From positions 254,810 through 318,809 of the forward strand of contig QKWP01000071.1 of NCBI GenBank assembly GCA_003550325.1: a DNA stretch of 64,000 bases, given 5' to 3'. Positions 34,061 through 44,540 of the stretch are shown here, piece by piece (position 1 is the first letter of the stretch; each line of letters begins with the position of its first letter). A program made the position numbers and the translations under genes. The notes below the pieces were generated by a model. The model searched no databases and was not told the origin of the DNA. It worked only from the letters and a program-made list of their open reading frames with translations. The DNA comes from Gigaspora rosea. Taxonomy: Eukaryota > Glomeromycota > Glomeromycetes > Diversisporales > Gigasporaceae.

Positions 34061-34761
34061 ATGGATGAAATGATTGAATCTGAGTATTTGGAATCTGCTA
34101 AAGGCAGTAATTATTGGTCGCATTTGAAATCTGATGAAAATACTTGGTCGTATTTGAAATCTGCGAGAGATATTAATTCTGCTGGACAAAATAATCTCGG
34201 ATTGTGTTTAAATTCAGCTGAGAGTGGAGATTCAGCTGGACAAAATAATAATAGATTGTGGTCTGCTCAACAACTCTATCAGGCTCCCTATTATCTTCAG
34301 AATTCGCATCCTTTTTCCAACCAAAATTTTATATACACTACTCAGGTAAATTATTTATCGATGATAACTTTACTTAATTCATTCAACTAAATTTCTTATT
34401 TGCATTCAGGTTATATCGGGAATACAAACGTAACAGAGGGGAGTCAGCTGTTGAAGTAGAAAGTGCAACGAACAAATGGCACGAAGAACATTCCTTTATT
34501 AGGGAAACGCCCACAGAAGTTGATGAATACATGCCAGAAGTACAGTATATAGAAACACAACAGAGTACACATGAAACAAACCTAGAGGCAGTAGTGGACA
34601 ACAGTATTAAAGAGGACATTACCCAAATAGAAAACCTTGATACAGCAATACTGGACACAGAACAAGAAAAACAGAAGGGGAATACTAGCGTTACCGTACA
34701 GATGAAATTAGATGACAACATTGCAGAGAAAATAGGCATGCGCACCAAGGTTCTGCATTAG
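34061..34761 (+). CDS. unidentified two-exon gene inside the large TAA-flanked element
   Basis: Exon 1, 34061-34345 (95 codons), is hydrophilic and internally repetitive: YWSHLKSDENTWSYLKS shows a repeated WSxLKS, and NSAGQNNLGL is echoed by DSAGQNNNRL. It ends at CAG followed by GTAAAT. The nearest acceptor (34409) gives a stop after 8 codons. The acceptor ending at 34443 keeps phase and opens 106 codons (SAVEVESATNKW...GMRTKVLH) that are acidic and Glu/Thr-rich, for about 200 residues in total. Composition is clearly less AT-biased than the surroundings. No domain recognised; it could be an accessory protein of the host element. The overlapping 121-codon minus-strand frame is its shadow. 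Confidence 0.45.
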
Positions 34762-34789
34762 ATACAACAAACAAAAAATTGAAAACAAC

Positions 34790-34921
34790 ATGAGTTATCA
34801 ACAATTGGCTATGGTGCTACAGAGATTGTTGGAGAGTCTTAATACAGTGTACCTCCATATAGAGGCACCCAGTACTAAATTGAGACCCAGAGTACACGGG
34901 TTTGTATTTTACAGTAGTTAG
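34790..34921 (+). CDS. possible small ORF downstream of the unidentified gene
   Basis: An ATG after a short gap opens 43 codons (MSYQQLAMVLQRLLESLNTV...) ending in TAG. The leucine-rich start could form a helix. It follows the gene above by about 30 bp with similar base composition and could be a further exon. Function unknown. Confidence 0.3.
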   Translation: MSYQQLAMVLQRLLESLNTVYLHIEAPSTKLRPRVHGFVFYSS

Positions 34922-35145
34922 TTAGTTAGGGATAGGTTGGTATAACAGATAAGGTTAGAGTTAGTATAACTAAGTGTAATTGTATATAGTTAGTTACCTG
35001 GAATCAGACATAGAATTGCGTCTCGTTAATGAGGATCTGGAAGAAGCATAATTGTATAGTTAGTTAGGATTAAAGTTAGTATAAGGTTAGTATAAGGTTA
35101 GGGTTAGCGTTAGGTAGTTGTTAGGATTAGGGTTAGGGTTATACT
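34915..35145 (+). repeat. degenerate TTAGGG / TTAGTTAG repeats
   Basis: Runs such as AGTTAGTTAGTTAGGGATAGG and AGGATTAGGGTTAGGGTTA resemble fungal telomere repeats but are short and mixed, so they are interstitial. Other short patches lie at 35715-35750, 43415-43435, 44772-44815 and 55140-55165. Confidence 0.6.
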
Positions 35146-35894
35146 AATGCTAACTGTATTATACAAATCAAATTTTAAACCCAGTATTAAAATTTGAACC
35201 CGGTTTAATAAAAAAATAAAACTAGTTATAAACTTGTGATTAATAGTATAAATATATATAATATTAATTTATTTAATGTTATACAATAAATAGGTAATTT
35301 TACCCTGGTTATTATAAGTAAAAATTTTTATTAGAATTTAATAATTTTTAATAATTTTTTATTTTTAAATTTATTTCTGAGTTAATAAATTTAAATTTTA
35401 TTAAAAAAGTATACTTCTAAAATTACAAGTAGACTAAATAGATATATGTTTATCTATTATAAAAATTTGATATAAGGTTAATAATAAAATTTTTTCAAAA
35501 TTTTAGTTTTTTAACTGTACTAAATTAAGCTTTTTGTACTAAATTTAGTACAGCTTACGGATGCCCTTAAAATATAATATATAATAATAATAATAAATAA
35601 AAAAATAAAAAATTTTATATTAAATTGTAAGAGATAATTTATATATCACATATGCAATATTGTTGTCTCTGTAATGTTAATCAAAAACAACTAATATAAA
35701 CTGACTGATTTCGTATAGTTAGGGTTAGGGTTAGGTAGGGTTAGGGTACAGGCAAGAGGGTAGTATATAGTAAAATTTTGCAAGGAATTTTTTTTGTTAG
35801 AGCACAAAAGGTAGTTTCATATATGAAATTTTGGGTTATAGGTGATTTTTGTCAAAATGAATATTTGTTTTGAACTTTCTTCTTGTGCTATATT

Positions 35895-36638
35895 TAGGGT
35901 TTCTCAAATTCAAATCAAATTAAATATTGGGTAAATTTGAATTTGATCAAATCAAATTGACCCTGATTTGAATTAGATTTGATTCAAATATTTGGATTTG
36001 AATTTGATTTGAATTTGAATTTTTAATAGTAATTTTCAAATCAAATCAAATATTTGTCAAATCAAATCAAATTTGGCCAGATTTGAATTTGATCAAATCA
36101 AATATAGTCAAATTTGAATTTGAATTTGATCAAATATTTGATTAAAATATTTGAAGATCAAATCAAATTGCAGAACCCTAATGCTCATATAAGTACAATA
36201 GCAGTATGTTAAACTAGCACTGTCATTAACATGTGAATCCATACGCCCAATCAAATGCAAGGTTTTGCTAACACCATTCTAATGGCATCATACACTCCTC
36301 TGATTTTAGTGTGACTACATTGTGCAGCTACTAGGGTTCCTCAAATTCAAATCAAATCAAATATTGGGTCAATTTGAATTTGATCAAATCAAATTGACCC
36401 TAATTTGAATTAGATTTGATTCAAATATTTGGATTTGAATTTGATTTGAATTTGAATTTTTAATAGTAATTTTCAAATCAAATCAAATATTTGTCAAATC
36501 AAATCAAATATTTGTCAAATCAAATCAAATTTGGCCAGATTTGAATTTGATCAAATCAAATATAGTCAAATTTGAATTTGAATTTGATCAAATATTTGAT
36601 TCAAATATTTGAAGATCAAATCAAATTGCGAAACCCTA
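35895..36638. mobile_element. composite of two hAT MITEs moving as one unit
   Basis: Two copies of the TAGGGTTCC family lie at 35895-36180 and 36332-36638 in the same orientation. The 8-bp flank GCTATATT is found left of the first copy (35887-35894) and right of the second (36639-36646), whereas the inner flanks (ATGCTCAT, GCAGCTAC) do not match. The 151-bp filling is a piece of the minisatellite-associated repeat (also at 45140-45200). The simplest reading is that the pair plus filling inserted as a single composite. Confidence 0.75.
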
Positions 36639-36649
36639 GCTATATTACA

Positions 36650-37335
36650 CCTGGTATTGAATTTTTATTGGTCGATCATGTGAAGGCGATGCATCGCAGG
36701 AGCGATAAATAATTGTACCCAAATTATGAAACTTTATAAAAATATGTAAAAACATGCAAAAATCTGTAAAACATTTAAAAAATTTGCAAAAAGTATGATT
36801 ATGTGAATATTATTATTAATTGATTATTAATTGATTATAATATATCATTGATTATGCCAGTTTTTGCCAGTTTTCACAAGTTTTCATTGTTTGTTGTTCA
36901 TAATATTTTTGCTATATTTCAAATTTACTATGCTGTAAATGTTCATAATTATTATATCTTCATAATATTCCAAAGTTACTGTAGCGTAAACTTTCGTAAT
37001 TATTACCTTTATATAATACTTCAAAGTAATCATAAGTTTTTCATAAGTTTACTCCTGCGTAAAAACTTACAGAAGTTTACGCCTATTTTTTTTTGCTGAT
37101 GTATATTATTGACTAGCGTTGTATATTATATCAAGATCATCTTTTTTCTTTTAAATTTTTTCTTCTTTGCAAAGGATACATGAAAAAAAGAAAAAGTATA
37201 AACAAACATATATAAAAGAAAATAAATATAAAAAAGGAAATGTAAAAGAAAAAAACAAAAAACAAAAAAAAATAAAATAAAAAAAAAAACAAAGAAAAAG
37301 AAAAACATTTGATAGAGAATAGGTTTAAAAATTAT
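36650..37335. repeat. AT-rich and purine-rich DNA
   Basis: Diverged short repeats (TTCATAATATTCCAAAGTTAC, TTCATAAGTTTAC) lie at 36850-37080 and an A/G-rich tract at 37180-37310. The 110-codon minus frame here is low-complexity Phe and not a gene. Confidence 0.4.
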
Positions 37336-37339
37336 ATAA

Positions 37340-38526
37340 GGGAACTTCCAGAAATCAGCTGATTTCAGGGTGGATAGGTGGGTCAGCTGAAGTATCAGGT
37401 GTAATCCCGGCCAAAATTTCATAATTCCGGCCAAAGTTGCAAAATTATTTTCGACCAAAATTATAGATTGATTAATAATATTTAGATAATTAATAACTTT
37501 TGACTACTAGACCAAATTTGATGATTCAACTACCAAAATGATCCTCTCAGTGAGAGGATTCTAGCGAGCCCAAAATCATTAAAATCCAATCACAGGATCA
37601 TGTGATCGGAATAGATTTGTGTTACTATAAAAGTTTTATAATTTATTAAATAATTATAACCCATTTATAGCAACACAAATTTATATCGATCTAAGGATCC
37701 TGTGATTGGATTTTAACGATTTTGGGCTTGTTAGAATCCTCTCATTGAGAGGATCATTTTGGTAGTAAAATCATTGAAATCGACCCAGTAGATCCGAAGT
37801 TATTAACAGTTAAATATTAATTTTTAATTGTTAATAACTTCTGATCTACTGGGCCAATTTCGATGATTTTACTACCAAAATGACCCTCTCAATGAGAGGA
37901 TTCTAATAAGCCCAAAATTGTTAAAACTCAATTACTATTCCGATTACAGGATCCTGTGATTGGATTTTAATGATTTTGGGTTTGCTAGAATCCTCTCATT
38001 GAGAGGATCATTTTGGGAGTTGAATCATCAAATTTGGTCCAGTAGATCAGAAGTTATTAACAATTAAAAATTAATATTTAATTGTTAATAACTTCTGATC
38101 TACTAGGCCAATTTTGATGATTCAACTACCAAAATGATTCTCTCAATAATAGTGATCCTCTCAATAAGAGGATTCTAACAAGCCCAAAATCGTTAAAATC
38201 CAATTACAGGATCCTAAGATCAATATAAATTTGTGCTTCTATAAATAATAAATTATAACTTTTATAGTAACACAAATCTATTCTGATCACAGGATCCTGT
38301 GATTGCATTTTAACAATTTTGGGCTCCTAGAATCCTCTCATTGAGAGGATCATTTTGGTAGTTAAATCATCAAATTTGGTCTAGTAGATCAAAAGTTATT
38401 TACTATTAAATATTATATTTAACTTTTTAATAATCGTAAAATCTAATTGGCTAATTGGGTATCAAGTGTAGGTAGGTGGGGGTAGGCTCATAGTAAACAA
38501 AAATCAGCTGATTTCTGGAAGCTCTC
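37340..38526. mobile_element. TAA-flanked element made of six hairpin modules
   Basis: Ends GGGAACTTCCAGAAATCAGC and the complement of GCTGATTTCTGGAAGCTCTC, TAA at 37337-37339 and 38527-38529. The interior is six alternating inverted modules of about 130 bp. Each contains ACTACCAAAATGATCCTCTC, an AATGAGAGG palindrome, GAGCCCAAAATC and CACAGGATCCTGTGATTGG, or complements. It is the best display of the shared skeleton. Confidence 0.85.
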
Positions 38527-38614
38527 TAATACTTATAAATTTAGCTCTACTCTAAATTTAGTTTATATTATATAGATAATCATATTTGGAATAGAGTTAA
38601 TATTGCAGAAATTT

Positions 38615-39491
38615 AAGAGAGATACTCTTGGAAATTAATAGAAAAGATCCAAATACACGAAGAGCAGAATTGGCAAAAGGCCAGTTAGATCAAGATTTGG
38701 ATCGAAAGCTAATAGAAGAGGGGCTCTCGGGCAGAAAATTTTGTGGGTCTTAACAACCTTTTTGGATAAATGGCTCATATGCTTTCAGAAAAAGATTTGG
38801 GTGGAAAGGTGTTCAGTTACAAACAGCTAGGAAAAAACGCTAGGTATCACAACTCAGTCCAAACGAAGAAGTCCTAGAAAGACAAAGGAGGAACGAAAAG
38901 GTCAGCAGAAGCCCCAAGAGAGAGTAGAACCCCATACTTCAAGAATGGGAATTCGAGGTAAAATTAAAAAAACCCAAATTGGATGACAATTTAAACATAT
39001 ATTTTAAAAAGGTGTCAGAAATAGAAATGAGAAAGTGGATAGAGAAGGGAAATTTCTCAGATTGGAATCAAAATAAACGGTAGTCTTGATGGGCGGCAAT
39101 TCTTACTCAATGAAGTAACCGATCTAATATTCCTTATCTAAGGGTTAGACAGTTGACAGAGAGAAATTTTGCTATAGCAGGTCACATTTAGGTGTCTCTA
39201 ACGACAACCGGGTGGGTCGCACTTTAATAAGTAGTCAACCTAGAGTAGACAACATATAATGTATTGTAAGGGGCATGCCATTTATCACATGATATTTTTT
39301 ACTTAGTAGCCACCTCTATCCATGTATGGTGTGATCACTTTATCTAATTTTGATCGATTAATATAATATATAGACGTGATTACTACCTCTGACCATGTAT
39401 CCATGGTAAAAATTACATGATAAATAGCATGCCCCTAAATACAGAATATGAATAAATAAAGTTGCGACAGGACTGCCGAAGTTAAAAAAAA
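38615..39491 (+). mobile_element. A-tailed retroelement (family C), with a nested MITE
   Basis: The 16-bp duplication AATATTGCAGAAATTT lies at 38599-38614 and 39492-39507; the 3' end is ACTGCCGAAGTT plus A8. One frame reads EILLEINRKDPNTRRAELAK and, further on, KLKKPKLDDNLNIYFKKVSE...RKWIEKGNFSDWNQNKR, so it once encoded a protein or derives from a coding element; stops interrupt it. A MITE sits at 39270-39435. Relatives: 52004-54290 (inverted) and the short copy at 41200-41454. Confidence 0.85.
39270..39435. mobile_element. TAA-flanked foldback MITE, 166 bp
   Basis: Ends GGGGCATGCCATTTATCACA and the complement of ATGATAAATAGCATGCCCC with TAA at 39267-39269 and 39436-39438. Inner arms also pair (TGATATTTTTTAC against GTAAAAATTACA). 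Confidence 0.85.
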
Positions 39492-39499
39492 AATATTGC

Positions 39500-39840
39500 A
39501 GAAATTTTTTAGAAAAATCTCTAATTAGTTGATGCTAGTTATATAAGCAGCTATATAACTTTTTGTGACTCTTGTTTCCAATTTGGCATTGGTAAACAAT
39601 GCAAATCTTTTGAAGAAAGTAACCAATACAAATCTTTTAGAAGAGTAAGCTAAATTTCTTATATTTATATTGGCAAAAATATTTTTTAAAAAAAACTTCA
39701 AAAAAAGAAAGAATATAGTAGTAGATTTTTGAGTTATAACCTTTAAATTTTCTAAAAAGTGTTTAAAAAACATATTTGCTGTTCTCCTTATAAGCTATAT
39801 ACATAAATTCATTGATAAAGACTTCTTTCTTTAAAATTTT
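39500..39840. other. AT-rich spacer
   Basis: No gene seen; the 82-codon minus-strand frame at 39525-39773 is Phe/Lys-rich and unsupported. Confidence 0.35.
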
Positions 39841-40317
39841 GTATACAAAAGCACTACCTCAAGGCCCTGAAGAACTCTAATACAACTCAGATAATTCTAA
39901 AAAAGAAAATTTTGTATAGAAATTTATTAAACATTGCATTTTTATTTAGTAAATTTTCAATTTTTGCTCTATTTTATACTAATCAGCCAATTGTTGAAAT
40001 TGGGCCTCACAAGTGGTCCCCAAAATATTTACTGATCTGCAAAAAGTCACATGTTGATTGGGCATAAATTTAAAACTATGCCCAAATCACATGTCAAATT
40101 TGTTGACTCGTTTAAGAAGTATAATAAAACATATATCAAACCAATGGGCCTACCTCAAAACCAATAGGTTTTTTTTAGAAAGAATAGCAATTAGCAAAAA
40201 GTAACTGAAATCATCAAGTTTTAGATTTTTAAATTAATATTTTTTTATATGGTATTAATTAAAATAAAATTCAAGTTTACTATTTTAATTTAGATTCATA
40301 TGTACTTTTGAACTTAA

Positions 40318-40385
40318 GTTTGGCACAATTTATATGTTATTTCGCAGGTGGCACAATTTCATATATTATTTCGCAGGTGTCTAAT
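40318..40385. repeat. tandem pair GGCACAATTT...TTATTTCGCAGGT
   Basis: Two copies of a unit of about 36 bp (TATTATTTCGCAGGTGGCAC). Confidence 0.7.
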
Positions 40386-41199
40386 ATTAAACATATTATA
40401 TGACTTTATGATTGAGTACTTGGACAATAGTATTAACTGTACTATTTTTTGGTTTTTTTTTGAGATTCTTTGAATAGCGATCCTGATCAATAATTAAAAA
40501 AGTGGCTGTGTTTTCAAACAGCATGTGTGATATAATTAGCTATCGATTAAGATAGTGTTTAAGATATTTTATTAGACCATTATTGGTGACCAATAGTTTA
40601 GATAGATGATAGTATACTATTTAGCGAAATAAATAAAAACAATGAATCAACAAAAGGATAATAGCAATCTACAATTCCAAATTCTGTTTTTTTTTTTATT
40701 TACTACAAACTAACAAAATACAAAAATGTATTTTTTTTATTTTGGCAAAGATTTTAAAATAAATAATTCAATAATATAAATAACAATTCATAATGATAAT
40801 TTTTTCGCATGTTTATTTATTGAAATAATTGATTCATTAAATTATTTTTTTACTAATTAAAAAACTCTATAAAAAAAATGGTGATTGTGGCTTCAGATCT
40901 TTTTGACTTAAATAATAACCACGATCAATTTTTTTTGCTAACCAGATTAATTGAGAAATATGCTTGAGAACACTCTTTTTTAAAGGAATCTATTCGATTA
41001 CATTCTTATATTCTATGGCTTTAAGTTGAAATTCCTTAATGCAATTATCAACGACTTTATTGCCACTTGTTCATTGCTATTTTTTGGGGGTTATACATAG
41101 AGTCTGGAACTATCAGTTCTTTAACTGCATATAATCAAACTTATTAAACATGTTAATATAAATTAAATAAATGCTATATATTGATAATTTATTAAATAT

Positions 41200-41454
41200 A
41201 AGTAAATAATTAAGAATTCTCAACAAGGCATATAATGGCCGGTTAATAATCATCGGGGGCTAATCTTGCAGATTGCAAAATTCTTAGCAAGTTAAGAATC
41301 CGAAGTGAAGCAGAAAGTTGTTTTGGCAGATTGCATTGGGTATTAGCTTGGTGGGTCGTTATTAGATAGAACATAAGACAGGTAAAATATACACTAGTGT
41401 AATTTACTTTGTAGTTCAAATAATTAATAAAGGCAAGACTGCTTAAAAAAAAAA
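41200..41454 (+). mobile_element. short A-tailed retroelement, probably 5'-truncated family C relative
   Basis: Exact 17-bp duplication GATAATTTATTAAATAT at 41183-41199 and 41455-41471. The 3' end AATAAAGGCAAGACTGCTT plus A10 parallels the family C tail. Confidence 0.8.
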
Positions 41455-41591
41455 GATAATTTATTAAATATATTAAGTTACTTCTATTAACCTTTCTAAT
41501 AAATCTTGTGAACTAGTTAAAGTTTTAAGCTCTACTTATGTGATGTACGAATTTTTTGAAAATATTATCAATAAAAAATTTTCTCTATCAT

Positions 41592-41732
41592 ATGGTAGCC
41601 GATAAGTTTCATGCTCGTAACACAGGCCCTTATGCTCTGGTTCATCAACGACTAGTTAAAAAAAGAAGTCATAGTAGAGGACAACGGTTTGAAAAAATGG
41701 AAAAACAAGTATATATACATCTAAAAGTTTAA
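41592..41732 (+). pseudogene. fragment resembling multisubunit RNA polymerase beta subunit
   Basis: A 46-codon frame includes MVADKFHARNTGPYALVHQ and RSHSRGQRFEKMEKQ. This follows the C-terminal beta-subunit block V.DK.HAR..GPY.LV.Q......GGQRFGEME. The Tyr-x-Leu-Val-x-Gln wording is closer to bacterial or plastid-type RpoB than to Pol I-III second subunits, which have LTRQP here. Key Gly and Glu of GEME are changed, and the open frame continues only about 17 codons upstream, so it is a relic. The source (endobacterium, linear plasmid, organelle, or chance) cannot be decided from 46 codons. Confidence 0.5.
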
Positions 41733-41925
41733 ATTTAATTGCACGCACTAATATGTATATATGCATCTAAAAGTTTAAATTTAATTGCACGCACTAATAT
41801 AAAGTCAAATTTAGGTGCGTCAAAATTTTTGGGTGATCTCTATTATAATTGGATGATCTGGATGTCAATTACTGATACACTAATAAAGTCAAATTTAGGT
41901 GTATCAAAAATTTTGAGGTGATCTG
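41705..41925 (+). repeat. two small tandem duplications
   Basis: ATCTAAAAGTTTAAATTTAA + TTGCACGCACTAATAT is repeated at a 48-bp spacing. CTAATAAAGTCAAATTTAGG + TG.RTCAAAA is then repeated about 80 bp apart. Confidence 0.75.
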
Positions 41926-42382
41926 CAAATTAGCTATTATGCATCTATTTGGCTAAAATACTGCTAAAATTATACAAACTCAGATCTGAGTTGTATCAGA
42001 GTTCTTCGGGGTCCTACTACCTCCTGCCAGTTATTTTGTATACTAATACTTTTGGTTTGTATACCAAATATATAAAATAGTTCCTACAGAATAGAAAATA
42101 CAAGAATCCTTGGTCAATCCTTATAAAAACTGTTACTATATAGTACTTCTTTTTCTAACTCCCAACAAATTTTTTGTTTTTCATTTGTAAGAAAATTTGG
42201 TACAAGTAATTATTAAAAGAATTGATGTTTAATTTTAATTACATAAATATTAAATACTTTTATACTTATTTTCTAAATAAATAATCATTTAATTCGTGAT
42301 TCGCCTATAAATAATAGAAATCATATATGTAATATATAGTAAAAAATAGGGATAAGTAAAGATAAGTTTTTTAGTAAATGCC

Positions 42383-43303
42383 TCGAGGTAGGACCATCCT
42401 GAGTGCTCTGAGTTTGTAGATCATTACACAATTGATTCAGAATTTTTTTTATATGTTTTACAGTACTTCTTTCGGAAGCTCAAGTAGATTATCTCATCTG
42501 TGAGTGTACTTAATAACTTGAAGTTTTTATATCATACTATAATAATATCAGTTAAATCATTCTAAATCATTCGACCTTCATGTTATACTTTACTTACTGA
42601 AGTTATAAGTAAATTACGATCCTTATGTTGACAAAATCTTCTGTATTGAACAAAAAAAACGGAAAAAAACCTTAATAATGTTAATGTAGGGTGAAGAACT
42701 TAGTTTGTATATTTTTTTATTTTACGTTTTGCATAGATATCCTTTAAAATTGGAAGTATATAAATTAAGTTAATTAACTATGCGGTTTATTAATAATATT
42801 ATTGTGGTGCTTTTATAATACGATAAGAAGCTTATAGATAAGATGTTTAAAATCGCAGAGGTTTCTTATTAGAATAATAGCTGTATAAAATAGTATAGTA
42901 TAAAATATTAGAAATCTGAGTAGATGTAGGATTGGAACTGGATTAGATATAGGAATAGACGTAGAATTAGATATAGAATTAGACGTATAATTAAACATAT
43001 AGATTATTAGATTTTGTAAATAAATAAAAAATAAGTACTATGAAAAGGTCAATAATCCTGATTTAAATTAATAAATACATGCTGCTTATCTAGCAGTAAC
43101 ATTTAACGGCATTTTTTGAGCTTTAGCTATAAATTTTAATAAATTTTAATTAAATTTCGTTTTTCTTCATTTTAAAAAAATTTATGATTTGATTGGCTAA
43201 TCAACACGTGATCTTTTTCAATGATAAAAATTTACAATTTTAATTAGCTAAACTAATATGCGTGATCAGGATCATCATTTTCTTATTTGGATAGTCCTAC
43301 CTG
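42383..43303. mobile_element. Mutator-type MITE, 921 bp
   Basis: An 11-bp exact duplication TAGTAAATGCC lies at 42372-42382 and 43304-43314. Inner ends TCGAGGTAGGACCATCC and the complement of GGATAGTCCTACCTG are inverted. A 9-11-bp duplication is typical of MULEs. Interior non-coding. Confidence 0.7.
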
Positions 43304-43524
43304 TAGTAAATGCCACAGATCTTAATTTAAAATAAAGTCTACATTCTATACTTAACATGCAAGCTGTCTAAAATCCAGTAATACTTTTTTATTATAATTT
43401 TTTTAAAATTAACTCTAACCCTAAACCCTAACCCTAAAAAATGCACTCCAAAAAAATTTAGTTTTCAAGATTTTATACTATCATTTCATTTTAATTTGGA
43501 TTTTATTATGATCTGTCACAGTAA

Positions 43525-43885
43525 ATGTTGGAATCTCCTTCTAAAAGTTTTTCTGTCAAATAAACTTTTAATGTACATCTAATAAAAGTTGTAAAGCTAA
43601 TTTTTCTAATTCCAATAGTAGTAAAATTATTAAAATTAACACAATATAGCATGAGATTTAAGTTTTTAATCTTCACAACTATATGTTTTTTCTTTGTTTA
43701 TTTAAAGAAAAAAATATATAGTCGTGAAGATTAAAATGCTCATTCCTCATGATATACTAGGTCAATTTTAATGGTTTTACTACTATTAGAATCAGAAAAA
43801 TTAGCTCTACAATGTTTATTAGATAAATATCAAAGGTTTAATTGACAGAAAAAACTTTTAAAAGGAGGAACAACCAGATTCCCAT
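43525..43885. repeat. foldback element, shared-skeleton superfamily (family F6)
   Basis: Arms pair about a centre near 43705: CTTCTAAAAGTTTTTCTGTC against GACAGAAAAAACTTTTAAAAG, and AAGTTGTAAAGCTAATTTTT against AAATTAGCTCTACAATG. Related single arms occur at 31500-31590 and 51220-51300. Confidence 0.75.
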
Positions 43886-44034
43886 AGTCCTGTAAGGTCA
43901 TTTTCAAGGCAAAGACCCCATGTAGAATAAGAACTTATTTTATAATTATGAAATTCTAGTGCCTGTCTTGAGGCTCTAGAACTTTTTTATTTGAGATATT
44001 AGAGTTGTTAGTAAACCACATAAGAGTTACTGGT

Positions 44035-44300
44035 ATTTGTTATATAGACAAGAACACAACTAGCTACATGTACACTTTTGATATCTAATTTAAGTAGTTT
44101 ATTCTAATATTCTATACTGGCTGCTATGCCTGCAACCCAACTATAGGAACTGTTTATTTAAACCCTCTGATTTTCTGTTTTTTCTGCCAACCTATCCTGT
44201 ACCATTAGTATAGCCCTCTGTTACATTAGTCAGTTGAGGTCATGCCGAATCCTTATCTAGCATTCTTAAAACCCAGCTAGTTAATCAGTGGCAATCCTGG
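44035..44300 (-). mobile_element. decayed fragment of the 0.7-kb SINE family
   Basis: CTAATTTAAGTAGTTTATTC, TGCCTGCAACCCAACTATAGG and TTTATTTAAACCCTCTGA parallel the tail half of the SINEs at 11438 and 60443. Confidence 0.65.
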
Positions 44301-44540
44301 TCCTGTTATTCTCAACAGGAAACTTGTAGAGTGATACTTGTCCTACACAGGTATTTACCTATACTTTGGTAAAACAAGGTTATCCCTGTCCTCTTACCAA
44401 TACCTACTTTATCCTTGTAAGGTTCACTTCAACCCCAGCAATTATTCCTAGATTACCATATAATTTATATAGCTTTGCCATATAATTTACATAGTAATCT
44501 AGCAATAAATTAGTTATCATCTACAACCTAACCAATAACA

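Larger units (their letters stand above)
30834..35567. mobile_element. large TAA-flanked (PIF/Harbinger-like) element
   Basis: Ends TGGATATCTGTAAGC...GTACTAAATTTAGTACAA and the complement of TGTACTAAATTTAGTACAGC...CGGATGCCCT, with TAA at 30831-30833 and 35568-35570. TACTAAATTTAGTA palindromes recur subterminally (31035-31055, 35540). It holds the retroelement at 31830-33655 and an unidentified gene at 34061-34761. Assignment to Harbinger rests on the target duplication and G-rich tip shared with the elements at 14498, 37340 and 39270. Confidence 0.6.
39841..42044. mobile_element. TIR element of about 2.2 kb with cargo
   Basis: GTATACAAAAGCACTACCTC...GAAGAACTCTAATACAACTC at the left complements GAGTTGTATCAGAGTTCTTC...CCAGTTATTTTGTATAC at the right, an inverted end of about 60 bp. 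It contains a short A-tailed retroelement (41200-41454), an RNA-polymerase-like peptide (41592-41732) and small tandem repeats. No transposase recognised; superfamily unknown. Confidence 0.6.

Noticed and set aside
34383..34748. 121-codon minus-strand frame
   Set aside because: Exact antisense of the better-supported plus-strand gene; Ser/Cys-rich shadow composition.
34915..35145. A chromosome end
   Set aside because: Repeats are short, impure and flanked on both sides by other elements.
37126..37458. 110-codon minus-strand frame
   Set aside because: Translation is a Phe-rich product of an A/G-rich tract that crosses the end of a transposon.
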